The notes under the pieces were generated by a model. That model searched no databases. It was not told the DNA's origin and saw only the letters and a list, made by a program, of their open reading frames with translations. Positions 33,019 to 42,331 of a DNA stretch of 64,000 nt are shown here, piece after piece (the stretch's first letter is position 1; every line of letters begins with the position of its first letter). A program made the translations under genes and the position numbers. Source of the DNA: Melioribacteraceae bacterium (GTDB lineage: Bacteria > Bacteroidota > Ignavibacteria > Ignavibacteriales > Melioribacteraceae); the NCBI GenBank assembly GCA_022181065.1, contig BQMY01000074.1:1-64000 (forward strand), given 5' to 3'.

Positions 33019-33216
33019 TTATAATTTATAACCAACTTTTACTTTTACCTGAAATTCAACTTTGCCATCATCAGTAACTCTGCCTCGTTCTTCTATTACC
33101 TCGAACCACGAAACTTTGTGCTCTTTATGTGTATCACTTACTACTTTTTTTATAGCATCGCTCGATGATTCGTAAGAAACTCCTACTCTTTCAACAACTT
33201 CAAAAGTTACCGACAT
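33019..33216 (-). CDS. Dodecin family flavin-binding protein
   Basis: This 65-residue protein fits the dodecin fold (beta-alpha-beta-beta): a first strand, the SSSDAIKKVVSDTHKEHKV helix, then SWFEVIEERGRVTDDGKVEFQVKVKVGYKL, where the Trp of SWFEV stacks on the flavin isoalloxazine ring in known dodecins. Dodecins form dodecamers that store or shield riboflavin and FMN from harmful photo- and redox chemistry. It sits first in an operon with a peroxiredoxin, which fits a protective role. Confidence 0.93.
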   Translation of the reverse strand: MSVTFEVVERVGVSYESSSDAIKKVVSDTHKEHKVSWFEVIEERGRVTDDGKVEFQVKVKVGYKL

Positions 33217-33277
33217 ATGTTCTCCAAATTTTGTTAATGTTTTTAAGATTAATAAAGTTCCAACCTATTTGAAATAT

Positions 33278-33292
33278 TGATAATTATTATAA
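33278..33292. promoter_or_regulatory. PerR-box-like operator 1
   Basis: TGATAAT-T-ATTATAA matches the PerR box TTATAAT-N-ATTATAA at 13 of 14 defined positions. It lies about 60 bases upstream of the dodecin start in the dodecin/perR intergenic region. Confidence 0.55.
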
Positions 33293-33365
33293 TAACAAGT
33301 GTCAAGACAAAGCACAACATCTTATAGGAACTAATACAAAATTATTATTTTGAATAAACCGTATA

Positions 33366-33380
33366 TTATAATTATTTTTA
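33366..33380. promoter_or_regulatory. PerR-box-like operator 2
   Basis: TTATAAT-T-ATTTTTA matches the PerR box at 12 of 14 positions and ends 25 bases upstream of the PerR-like gene start, where it could mediate autoregulation. AT-rich sequence makes chance matches possible. Confidence 0.4.
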
Positions 33381-33405
33381 GGATACATAATCTAAATTAG
33401 AGAAA

Positions 33406-33861
33406 ATGGCAGTAAAATTCCCAAAAGCTCACGATAAATTTAAAGAATATCTTCGGGGTGGAAATCACAGGATTACCCCCGAACGCTTCGACGTGCTGGA
33501 CGGTGCTCTTGAGTATAAAGGGCATTTCGGCGCGGATGATCTGTACGTTAAAATGAAAAGTAACGGTTTTAATGTATCGCGCGCAACAATATACAATACT
33601 CTCGAATTACTCGCGCAATGTGAACTGCTTGCCAAAAGGCACTTTGGTGATAATAAAACCCACTACGAATCAAGCTTTAATCGTAAAAACCACGACCATC
33701 TTGTCTGCACTAATTGTGGTAAAATTCAGGAATTTTCCGATGATGGTATCCAGGAAATTGTTGACAAGGTGTGTAACGAATTGGGGTACACCAGTACCGG
33801 CTATTCGTTCACCATATTCGGAAGTTGTAATGATTCATCAACCTGTTCTTCGGCTAAATAG
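33406..33861 (+). CDS. perR: Fur family regulator, PerR-like
   Basis: The 151-residue protein has the Fur winged helix (HRITPERFDVLDGAL, GADDLYVKMKSNGFNVSRATIYNTLELL) and the metal-binding core NHDHLVCTNCGKIQEFSD. Visible candidate ligands are His40, His96 and His98 for the regulatory metal, and Cys101 and Cys104 for the structural zinc. The second Cys pair is Cys141 and Cys147, spaced C-x5-C rather than the usual C-x2-C. Divergence from the peroxiredoxin-dodecin operon with PerR-like boxes between favours a peroxide sensor over an iron or zinc regulator. It is followed eight bases later by an MBL-fold gene. Confidence 0.85.
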   Translation: MAVKFPKAHDKFKEYLRGGNHRITPERFDVLDGALEYKGHFGADDLYVKMKSNGFNVSRATIYNTLELLAQCELLAKRHFGDNKTHYESSFNRKNHDHLVCTNCGKIQEFSDDGIQEIVDKVCNELGYTSTGYSFTIFGSCNDSSTCSSAK

Positions 33862-33868
33862 GTAGATT

Positions 33869-34591
33869 ATGAAAGATTTTCCAAAACCAAAATACCCACT
33901 CGTCTGGGAAAAAGATGACTTCTTTATCAAAATATTCTGTTCCATTCCAAATCTTGCAACGGGAATTTTACTCAGAGCGGCGAATACCAGATTTGTTATC
34001 GATCCGGGTGACGGTATTCTGCGCGATCTCAATAAAGAACTGAAAGTAAAAGATATACTTGAAATAGAATCAGTTTTTATAAGTCATGGTCATCACGATC
34101 ATGTTGGCGGATTATGGTCTTTCCTTACTTACCTCTCGGTTATGAATAAACAGACTCCGTTAAATATATATTTTCCTAAAGGCGCTGTTGAAATAACAAG
34201 TATTTACAGAGCTTTTCATGAAGTTTATTCGAAAGAACTGCCTTACGAAATCAGACTGATTGAAGTTGAAGGGAAGGAAGAGTATAATCTCAACGGAGTG
34301 AAGGTCATTCCATTCAGGGTAAATCACCGTGAAGAAATATCCGGAACCGATAAAACGGTTGAAGTTCCCTCTTTAGGATTCAAGTTTTTCTATAATGATA
34401 AATCGATCTGCTATGGCGGTGATACCGCATATTGCGATTCTCTCGAGGAAATGGCAAAAGATTCTGATCTTGCTGTGATTGAAGCGGGGGCGGAAGATGG
34501 CGAAGAGAGTGAATTACACATGACTATGGAACAGGCGTACTCAATAGGTAGTTCGGCAAAAGAATATTTTCTCGTTCACGTACCTGAATAA
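33869..34591 (+). CDS. MBL-fold metallohydrolase
   Basis: The 240-residue protein is a metallo-beta-lactamase fold hydrolase of the RNase Z-like group. Its metal motifs are SHGHHDHVGG (HxHxDH, about residues 72-81), NHREE near 150, YGGDTAYC near 185 and a late His in ESELHMT. It has no signal peptide. Possible activities include nuclease, phosphodiesterase or a redox-linked hydrolysis; the sequence does not decide. It is probably co-transcribed with the PerR-like gene, which suggests a stress-related role. Confidence 0.85.
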   Translation: MKDFPKPKYPLVWEKDDFFIKIFCSIPNLATGILLRAANTRFVIDPGDGILRDLNKELKVKDILEIESVFISHGHHDHVGGLWSFLTYLSVMNKQTPLNIYFPKGAVEITSIYRAFHEVYSKELPYEIRLIEVEGKEEYNLNGVKVIPFRVNHREEISGTDKTVEVPSLGFKFFYNDKSICYGGDTAYCDSLEEMAKDSDLAVIEAGAEDGEESELHMTMEQAYSIGSSAKEYFLVHVPE

Positions 34592-34596
34592 CCCCT

Positions 34597-35052
34597 CTAT
34601 TTTTCACCCCATTCCAAAATTTCAAGTCTCACTTTTGCAAGTCCGGCTTGAACCATATCCAGTTCCATCGCGGTACCGAGAGAAAGGTCTATTATTCTTT
34701 CGGGGTGGAGCGGCATCCTGTCATTAACCCTTATCAGGCATTGTTTCCCATTTGTAAGGTTTGTAACTCTGATTCTGGTATTAAATGGCCAGCTATTGTG
34801 CGCCGCGGTTAAACCATACATATCATACTTTTCGCCATTTGCGGTTGTTCTTCCATGAAATTTATCGGCATAATAAGAAGCGACCCCTTCATAAACAGCA
34901 ACAGCCTCCGATGTTTCAGGCGGGATATTTTTATAAGATATAGTTTTTGGCGGCTGGGATGGTGATCCGGTATTTCTTCCGGCAAACTTTACGGCAGAAG
35001 TACATCCAACAAGGAAGCCCGAAAATATAAAAAGTATAAAATATTTATTCAT
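34597..35052 (-). CDS. rlpA: RlpA-like lipoprotein (septal ring lytic transglycosylase family)
   Basis: The protein of about 151 residues starts with a lipoprotein signal (NKYFILFIFSGFLVGC, lipobox LVGC) and carries the double-psi beta-barrel of RlpA: GVASYYADKFHGRTTANGE, LTAAHNSWPFNTRIRVTN and VRVNDRMPLHPERIIDLS, where the Asp and His are the expected active-site residues. RlpA cleaves naked glycan strands at septa. The C-terminal SPOR domain of many RlpA proteins is absent. An in-frame GTG two codons upstream is an alternative start. It lies downstream of pckA on the same strand. Confidence 0.87.
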   Translation of the reverse strand: MNKYFILFIFSGFLVGCTSAVKFAGRNTGSPSQPPKTISYKNIPPETSEAVAVYEGVASYYADKFHGRTTANGEKYDMYGLTAAHNSWPFNTRIRVTNLTNGKQCLIRVNDRMPLHPERIIDLSLGTAMELDMVQAGLAKVRLEILEWGEK

Positions 35053-35114
35053 TTCCACCCGAATAATTTACGGGGGAAAGATAGCCCTCCCCCGCTAATT
35101 TATCAAGTGTTGAG

Positions 35115-36785
35115 TTAATTCGTTTCAGCCATAACCTGAACAAGTCGCTTTGGTCCTGCGGAGAGAACATCCGGGGTACACCCACCGGAGAACTTCTTAA
35201 AGTTCTCGATAAACATTGATGACAGGGCATCATATTTCTGCCAATATTCATCTTTGTTACCCCATGAGCTTGATGGCTCAAGAACATCATCAGGAACATC
35301 GGGACAATGAATTGGTACTTCGAAGCCGAACAATTTGTCAGTACGATATTCTGTATTTTCCAGAAGTCCGTCCAGAGCAGCGTTCAATAGATTACGTGTA
35401 TGCCTGATACTGATACGTTTACCAACCCCGAAACGACCGCCAACCCATCCTGTGTTCACAAGCCAGCAGTTGGCTTTATGTTTTAACATTCTTTCGCGCA
35501 GCATTTTGGAGTATTCGAATGGATGCCTTACCATGAAAGGAGCACCAAAACACGCGCTGAATGTGATCTGAGGCTCTATACCCAATCCTATTTCTGTACC
35601 GGCAATTTTAGAAGTATAACCACTAATGAAATGATACTGTGCCTGCGACGGATTAAGTTTTGCAATCGGAGGTAATACACCGGAAGCATCACAAGTAAGG
35701 AAGATTATATTCTTCGGGTGCGAATGCACATAACCATCTTCGACTACATTCGGGATAAATTCAATCGGGTATGACGCACGTGTATTTTCAGTAAGAATAT
35801 CATCATCGAGATCGATTTTTCGGCTAACCGGATCGTAAACCACGTTTTCGAGTATTGTACCAAATCTTTTAGTACATGCGTGAATTTGCGGTTCATGTTC
35901 TGCCGAGAGACGAATAACTTTTGCGTAGCAGCCGCCTTCGAAGTTAAAAACTCCATCACGGCTCCAGCCATGTTCATCATCACCGATGAGTTGTCTGCGT
36001 GGATCAGCCGAAAGTGTGGTTTTACCTGTACCACTTAGCCCGAAAAAGAGTGCAACATCCTTCTCATCTCCCACATTCGCTGAACAGTGCATGGGAAGTA
36101 CATCCTGGAATGTGAGTAAAAAATTGAGTACAGTAAAAATTCCTTTCTTAATTTCACCACCATACAGTGAATTTGCAACGATTGCGGTTCTTTCCGCAAA
36201 ATTTATCACAATCGCGGTCTCACTTCTTGTACCGTCAATTCTGGGATCAACCGCAAAACCGGGTAAACAGATCAGTGTAAATTCAGGAACGAATTTTTTC
36301 AGGGCATCACGGTTTTCTGTGGTGATAAACATATTTCTCGCGAACAGATTATGCCATGCCTTTTCAGTGATAATTCGAACAGGCATTTTATACTCCGGGT
36401 CAGAACCGGCATAACAATCCTGCACAAAAAGCTCTTCATCCTGGCAATAAGCCTGAACCCTTGAAAAAAGCTGTGAAAATTTTTCCGGATTCATCGGACG
36501 GTTATATTCACCCCACCAGATGTGGTCTTCGGTTGTTTGTTCTTTTACTACAAATTTATCGGCTGCAGCCCTGGCTGTATGTTTTCCGGTTTTAACAATT
36601 AACGGACCCTGTTTAGACAGATGCCCCTCATTACGGAAAATGGCTTCCTCGTAAAGAGCTTCGTCCGATAAGTTCCAGTAAACTTTATCGAGATGAACCA
36701 GCCCATGGTTTTTGAGCCTGTAGTCGGAGGCAAGCTCCAGCGCTATGTCAGAGGCGGGTGTTTTGAATTCGAGATATTTACTCAT
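35115..36785 (-). CDS. pckA: Phosphoenolpyruvate carboxykinase (ATP)
   Basis: The 556-residue enzyme shows the ATP-type PEPCK kinase motifs: LFFGLSGTGKTTLSADPRR (P-loop), LIGDDEHGWSRDGVFNFEGGCYAK (metal-binding Asp region) and the substrate-binding NRPMNPEKF. It converts oxaloacetate and ATP to PEP, CO2 and ADP in gluconeogenesis. I chose the ATG at 36785 over a TTG two codons upstream; it overlaps the stop of the aminotransferase gene as ATGA, so the two are coupled. The PEP it produces is a co-substrate of NeuB-family enzymes, but a direct link is not implied. Confidence 0.96.
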   Translation of the reverse strand: MSKYLEFKTPASDIALELASDYRLKNHGLVHLDKVYWNLSDEALYEEAIFRNEGHLSKQGPLIVKTGKHTARAAADKFVVKEQTTEDHIWWGEYNRPMNPEKFSQLFSRVQAYCQDEELFVQDCYAGSDPEYKMPVRIITEKAWHNLFARNMFITTENRDALKKFVPEFTLICLPGFAVDPRIDGTRSETAIVINFAERTAIVANSLYGGEIKKGIFTVLNFLLTFQDVLPMHCSANVGDEKDVALFFGLSGTGKTTLSADPRRQLIGDDEHGWSRDGVFNFEGGCYAKVIRLSAEHEPQIHACTKRFGTILENVVYDPVSRKIDLDDDILTENTRASYPIEFIPNVVEDGYVHSHPKNIIFLTCDASGVLPPIAKLNPSQAQYHFISGYTSKIAGTEIGLGIEPQITFSACFGAPFMVRHPFEYSKMLRERMLKHKANCWLVNTGWVGGRFGVGKRISIRHTRNLLNAALDGLLENTEYRTDKLFGFEVPIHCPDVPDDVLEPSSSWGNKDEYWQKYDALSSMFIENFKKFSGGCTPDVLSAGPKRLVQVMAETN

Positions 36786-37999
36786 ACCCAATCCCTCACA
36801 AGCTTTCTGTCACCTATATAAAGTTCATTGGGTGAATTGAGATCAAGAGCCCATTTCATTCTTTCAATACCTTCGGTAATATCTTTCAATCCGCCGCAAT
36901 AGCTCAACCTCAAGTAACCATCAAGTCCGAAAGCAATACCCGGAACTGTAAGTACCTGTACTTTATCAACCAACAAATTTGAAAGTTTTAATGAATCTTT
37001 TTCATATGCGCTAAAATCGGCGAAACAGTAAAAGGTACCATCAGGAATAGTTATATGAACTCCGTCAAAAGACTTTAACTGATCTATCATTACGTTACGG
37101 TTATTTTCGAGAGTCATTCTCAAACTTTCGATTCCCGATTGAATTCCGTTAAGCGCGCCAACCGCGGCTTTCTGTAAAACAACAGAAGGCCCCGAGGTTT
37201 GATGCCCCTGGATGTTGCTCATTACTTCTATCAGTTTTTTATTCGCGACCGCCCATCCAATTCGGAATCCTGTCATCGCATACTGTTTTGATACGCCATT
37301 TATAAGTATAACTTTCGAGTTTTCAGATAGTTCTTTTACATGGTCATAGACATTAACAGACTTCTTATTATCAAAAACCAGTCGGTGATATATATCATCC
37401 ATTATTAGATATATATCCCGTTTTTCACACAATTTCACTACATCATCAATAAACTCGGGCGAATATATAGCGCCTGTAGGATTATTTGGTGAGTTAATGA
37501 TAATCGCTTTAGTGTAAGATCCGATTCTTTGTTCAATATCCTCGATACGTGGATAGAATGTACCATCTTCCGGTAAAACCGGCACCGGAATTCCCTGACA
37601 TAATCTTACCATATCGGGATAACTAACCCAATAAGGAGCCGGGAAGATAACTTCTTCCTGAGGATTTAGTATCGCCTGAAGCGCAACCATGATGGCTTGT
37701 TTGGCACCACTGGATACCATAATATTTTCAGGGGCGAACTTTCTGGAATAATTCTCTTCAGTATATCTGATTATTGCTTTTTTAAGGTCCGGTATTCCAT
37801 CAGCGGGTGTGTATCGGATATCTCCGGAGTTCAGGTGTGATGCAGCGGCAATTATTGCATCCATCGGAGCTTTACTTTTTGGTTCTCCTCCTCCAAGATG
37901 AATTACCGGGTCTCCTTTCTGGCGCAGGATAGCGGCTTTTTCATTAAGCAGCAGGGTTGGTGAAGGTTTTATCGATCTGGCAATTTGACTTATACTCAT
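36782..37999 (-). CDS. Class I aminotransferase (aspartate aminotransferase type)
   Basis: The 405-residue PLP enzyme has the subgroup I-gamma AspAT pattern: VIHLGGGEPKSKAP near the N-terminus, INSPNNPTGAIYSPE, IMDDIYHRLVFD and the PLP lysine in NGVSKQYAMTGFRIGW. It transfers amino groups between aspartate (or an aromatic amino acid) and 2-oxoglutarate, producing oxaloacetate that the coupled PEP carboxykinase can use. The four-base overlap with pckA supports a joint route from aspartate to PEP. Confidence 0.92.
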   Translation of the reverse strand: MSISQIARSIKPSPTLLLNEKAAILRQKGDPVIHLGGGEPKSKAPMDAIIAAASHLNSGDIRYTPADGIPDLKKAIIRYTEENYSRKFAPENIMVSSGAKQAIMVALQAILNPQEEVIFPAPYWVSYPDMVRLCQGIPVPVLPEDGTFYPRIEDIEQRIGSYTKAIIINSPNNPTGAIYSPEFIDDVVKLCEKRDIYLIMDDIYHRLVFDNKKSVNVYDHVKELSENSKVILINGVSKQYAMTGFRIGWAVANKKLIEVMSNIQGHQTSGPSVVLQKAAVGALNGIQSGIESLRMTLENNRNVMIDQLKSFDGVHITIPDGTFYCFADFSAYEKDSLKLSNLLVDKVQVLTVPGIAFGLDGYLRLSYCGGLKDITEGIERMKWALDLNSPNELYIGDRKLVRDWV

Positions 38000-38142
38000 A
38001 TGAGTTCCTTCATTTGATAAACTATCAATTATTATAAGAGCATCTTGTTATCTAAAATATCTGCCGGATCCTATATTTTCAATAGTGTTAAGGAATTGTA
38101 AATACCAATTAAGAACAAAATTATCCTAAAAAGGTAAAATTC

Positions 38143-41100
38143 TTATTTTTTATCCTTTGGTATTACAATTTTAACTTCCGTGCCTTCGTTTTTTATACTT
38201 TTAATTATTATTTCATAATTATTCAGATCGCAGTATTTTTTTACAAGAGTCAAACCCAAACCATTCCCATCGTATGTTCTGGAATAACCCTCTTCTTCCT
38301 GAACAAATGGCTCAAAAATCTTATTGATAGCATCATCTGCGATGCCAACACCCGAATCTTTTATTAGCATCATGTATTCATTCTCGTTCTCATCCAAAGA
38401 TATTTCAATAATACCTGAATTAGTAAATTTGATCGCATTATCAATTATATGTGAGAATATTTGTTTCGTACCATACATATCCCCCGTTACAGTACAATCT
38501 TCGGAGTAGCAGCTTATATCAAGGGTTAATCCTTTTTCATCTGCAAACGACTTAAACTCCCTAAAGAGAGGATAGATAATCTCCTGACATAAATTGAATT
38601 TTTCTCTGGTTGGCTTATACGCTCCCGATTGAATCTGACTCATATTTAGCAACATATCTACCGTTCGGATGATTCTGTGTCCTGAAGAGTCAATAGCTTC
38701 AAAACTGAAATTGACCTCATCATCAATTTGTTCTTTTGGGAATTTATCTTTCAGGAGATTAGCGAAACTTATTAAAACGTTAATTGGGGTTCTGATTTCA
38801 TGCGACATCTGCGCCAGAAAATTCGATTTAAGTTCGGAACTGCGTTCAGCTTCTTCCTTCGCGATTATAAGAGTTCTTTCAATCTCTTTTCTGGTAGTAA
38901 TATCTTCAACCGTTCCCTCAAAAATTGATTCTCCTTCTTTTTCAACAATTTCAACATTCAAACTAATATATATCTCCTTACCACTCTTATTTATCCATGC
39001 AGTCTCATAACCTCTAAATCCACCTTCCTCCAAAACTTTTTCATGTAAATAATTTGCGTTGGTGAAATTATAGAAATCAGGGCTAGTCATTGAATCAGCT
39101 GTAAGTTCAGTCAAAGAAGAATACCCCATCATTTTTAAGAAAGATGGGTTTGCCATTGTAATTGTGCCATCCTCCCTGGCTGTGAAAAGCCCGATAGATG
39201 ACGTTTCATATATTGTTTTAAATTTGTCTTCACTCTCCTTTAACAGGCGAAATGCCAAATTTCGTTCGGTTACATCAGTAGCTACCACGAGTCGAACTTT
39301 TTTCTCATCATTGGAAGGAATTTCATGACTTTTAATTTCTACTTCCAGTTCACTTCCACCTTTACGTTTATGTATCCAACCGGCAGACCAGGTTTCACTC
39401 AGTTCGTGCTCTTTAAGTGTTTGAAGGAAGCGCCGGATTTCACGTTCGGGTCTTAAATCGAGCAAAGTAAGTTTAAGAAATTCATCCTTGGTGTATTGGT
39501 ATGTCTCTGTAGCGGCATCATTCACGGATAAAATTTTTAGTGACGCAACCTCATAGACCCACATCGGTTGAGGATTGTTATCGAAAAGTTCGCGATAAAC
39601 TTTCATTGAGGCATCGAGAGCTTCCTCGGATTTTTTCCTCTCGTCTATATTGAATATAGTTCCCAGATAACCGGAGTATGTACCATCAGGGTCGTTGTAT
39701 GGAATTCCCATAACCAGCACCCACTTGTGATCCCCATTTACAGATTTCAATCTCAATTCATACTCGTAAGGTTTTTTCTCCCTGGTTGATTTAATATAAA
39801 CTTCTCTGAACTTAATATAGTCTTCAAAGTAAATATTTTTAAGCCATCCGAAACCTTGCGTTTCTTCAACGGAAGAACCGGTAAAATTAATCCATGCTGT
39901 GTTTACGTAATCGACTTTACCTTCAGAATTTGTTCTAAAGATAGGGTTAGGGAAAATGTTAAATAGATAGAGATAAAAGTCGCGTGAAGATCTGATCGTT
40001 TCCTGTGCCCTTTTAATATCGGAAACATCCATAATAAAACCTTCAATTACTTCACCTGTAGCTTCATCATAGGTTCTCAGTCCTTTTTCATTAACCCATT
40101 TAATCTGTTTATCTTTAGTAATGATGCGATACTCTAAATCGAATTGTTGCTTACGGGCTATTGCGAGGTTTACTTCCTCAAAAATCCTTTCCCTGTCGTT
40201 TGGATGAATTATTCTGGCAAAGCTGGTTATCTTATTATCAAGTAATTCGTCATATTTGTATCCTGTTAATTTTTCACAGCCCTGACTTATATATAACATT
40301 GTCCAATATTCGTCATTCTTGCATTTGTAAGCCATACCGGGCAGATTTTTTAACATATTGGACAGACGCTTCTCATTTGCCTCTATTTTTTTCTCATAAG
40401 CTTCTTTCCTGTTGGCGTCTGAAATAGCTTTAAGAGCATATGCCAGATCATCGCCGAGTTCCGATAGCAAATTCAATTCTTCCCTGCTAAACCCGGCTTT
40501 CCCCGTTCGAAATAATGCAAGAAAACTATCAGGAGATTCATCCGCATCCAAAACAACAGGTAGTACCGCATAAGATTGAATTTTAAGATCATCTGAGAAT
40601 GATAACGATCTGATAAACTCGTCCTTTTGCTCAATATTCCTTTTTACAAACCTGCTTTTATTTTTAAGTGAGAGAATAATTTCTCCGCCAACAACCGGTT
40701 CTACCATTTCCATTCCATCGGTCTCATCCGAATGACGACAAGAAATTGAGTTCAAGCAAAACTTTTCACCATCTTTTTCAACAATTACGGCAGCGGCAAA
40801 TTTACCGTATTTTGTACAAATTTTAGTTATTCGATCGAACAGCTCAGTTTTATCATTACATTTTATGATAGTCTGATTGGTTTTAGAAAGCAGAGAGTAA
40901 AATCTGTTTAAAGTTAAAACTCTCCTCTCCGATTTTTTTCTTTCTGTATTATCTCTCACGATGGATTGGATATATACTTTATTATTCAACTTAACTTTTG
41001 ATGCCGATATTTCTACATCGATATATCTGCCATCCTTGCCTAGATGAATAGTCTCAAATCTTATTTTATTTTTTTTCTGGAGTTGTTTAATGTAGTAGTT

Positions 41101-42240
41101 TGTTAGTTCCAACTCTTCTACAGGTTTTAACTGCCGGATATTCATTGAGAGAAGTTCCTCTTCTGAATAACCATACGTGGAGATTGCTTTCTGATTACAT
41201 TCGAGTATGTTGCCCTCAATATCGAGTATGTAGATTATATCATTTGCGTTTTCAGAGAACAAATTTAATTTCTTTTCGAGGGTTTTACTTTTTTCCTCCT
41301 CCGCTTTGATTTTTGCTTCAGTAAACAAATCCTTCTTCTTGAGAATATAAAACAGAATTACTCCGGCGGCAAAAAGAAGTATAAAATTAATTATAAGAAA
41401 CAATCTTGAGAAGGAATTAATGCTCGAAAAAACCATATCCAGGCGGAGTCTTGAAATAAGTACCCATTGTGTGTCTTTTATTTTTCTCGAATAAGATAGT
41501 ACTTCCTGCTCTTCTTCGTCGAGTGTTTCAACCACGTCATTAGTGTCAATGTAAATGTGATCCTTATTCTTTGTTGTCAAGTAGCTTGAATCAGGTTTGC
41601 CGGCAAGTAAAATATTATTCATCTCCTCGTCAGCAAAAAACATCATTCCGGGATACTCGAATTCAGCGAGAGAAACTATTTCCGGAAGAATATTTTCATT
41701 TAAGTTAATAATGAGGACTATAAATCCTGTTTGATCAATAGAAGACCTTACAGGAGAGGATATGCACGCATAAAGAGGGTCACTTACAGTTTTTTGAATA
41801 TAGAAAAGATTGAGGGAATCCCGGATTTCATTTTCTTCAATTTTAATATCATCAAAATATTGCGGTTTTACACTAGAGTAGAATTTGCTTTTATCTGTAT
41901 CATACAAAAAATATCCACTGTAGTTATGGTTTTTGAGGAGCTGGTTTAACCACGAATCAATTTCTCCGGATTTACGCCTGTCAGGTCTCGAAAAATAATC
42001 ATTTACCAATCTACCAAACTGATCATTGTTGGCAATAAATCGTACCTCGGATAATCGTTCTTTCTGCCAGGTATTCAGTATTGATACCTTTAGATCCGTT
42101 ATTTTTTTCAGTAGGTGCTTTTTTTCTGATTTTATATTTTCAATTTCTACCGAATAAAACCAAAATGTAGATATTGTGATTCCGATAACGAGAAGAAAAA
42201 TCGCGAAGACAACCCCCATATTGTAGATTTTCTTCTTCAT
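38143..42240 (-). CDS. Multi-PAS sensor histidine kinase, orphan
   Basis: The 1365-residue kinase has a first membrane helix (about residues 9-30), a periplasmic sensing region of about 245 residues, a second helix (LFLIINFILLFAAGVILFYIL), then a PAS domain, a GAF domain and four more PAS domains (LPGMAYKC, FPNPIFRTN, NPQPMWVYE and SSIGLFTARED mark their starts). It ends in HisKA (FLAQMSHEIRTPINV) and HATPase (DNAIKFTN, DSGVGIADD, GNGLGLTL). No receiver domain or response regulator gene is adjacent. The signal is unknown; the periplasmic part suggests an extracellular ligand and GAF/PAS suggest redox or small-molecule inputs. Confidence 0.92.
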   Translation of the reverse strand: MKKKIYNMGVVFAIFLLVIGITISTFWFYSVEIENIKSEKKHLLKKITDLKVSILNTWQKERLSEVRFIANNDQFGRLVNDYFSRPDRRKSGEIDSWLNQLLKNHNYSGYFLYDTDKSKFYSSVKPQYFDDIKIEENEIRDSLNLFYIQKTVSDPLYACISSPVRSSIDQTGFIVLIINLNENILPEIVSLAEFEYPGMMFFADEEMNNILLAGKPDSSYLTTKNKDHIYIDTNDVVETLDEEEQEVLSYSRKIKDTQWVLISRLRLDMVFSSINSFSRLFLIINFILLFAAGVILFYILKKKDLFTEAKIKAEEEKSKTLEKKLNLFSENANDIIYILDIEGNILECNQKAISTYGYSEEELLSMNIRQLKPVEELELTNYYIKQLQKKNKIRFETIHLGKDGRYIDVEISASKVKLNNKVYIQSIVRDNTERKKSERRVLTLNRFYSLLSKTNQTIIKCNDKTELFDRITKICTKYGKFAAAVIVEKDGEKFCLNSISCRHSDETDGMEMVEPVVGGEIILSLKNKSRFVKRNIEQKDEFIRSLSFSDDLKIQSYAVLPVVLDADESPDSFLALFRTGKAGFSREELNLLSELGDDLAYALKAISDANRKEAYEKKIEANEKRLSNMLKNLPGMAYKCKNDEYWTMLYISQGCEKLTGYKYDELLDNKITSFARIIHPNDRERIFEEVNLAIARKQQFDLEYRIITKDKQIKWVNEKGLRTYDEATGEVIEGFIMDVSDIKRAQETIRSSRDFYLYLFNIFPNPIFRTNSEGKVDYVNTAWINFTGSSVEETQGFGWLKNIYFEDYIKFREVYIKSTREKKPYEYELRLKSVNGDHKWVLVMGIPYNDPDGTYSGYLGTIFNIDERKKSEEALDASMKVYRELFDNNPQPMWVYEVASLKILSVNDAATETYQYTKDEFLKLTLLDLRPEREIRRFLQTLKEHELSETWSAGWIHKRKGGSELEVEIKSHEIPSNDEKKVRLVVATDVTERNLAFRLLKESEDKFKTIYETSSIGLFTAREDGTITMANPSFLKMMGYSSLTELTADSMTSPDFYNFTNANYLHEKVLEEGGFRGYETAWINKSGKEIYISLNVEIVEKEGESIFEGTVEDITTRKEIERTLIIAKEEAERSSELKSNFLAQMSHEIRTPINVLISFANLLKDKFPKEQIDDEVNFSFEAIDSSGHRIIRTVDMLLNMSQIQSGAYKPTREKFNLCQEIIYPLFREFKSFADEKGLTLDISCYSEDCTVTGDMYGTKQIFSHIIDNAIKFTNSGIIEISLDENENEYMMLIKDSGVGIADDAINKIFEPFVQEEEGYSRTYDGNGLGLTLVKKYCDLNNYEIIIKSIKNEGTEVKIVIPKDKK

Positions 42241-42331
42241 CTATAAGCCTTTCTTTCTTTGGGTTATGAATAATGTATCATAACTCAAAAAGAGACGAAA
42301 ATCAAATTAATATTATTTGATGTATTCCAGA

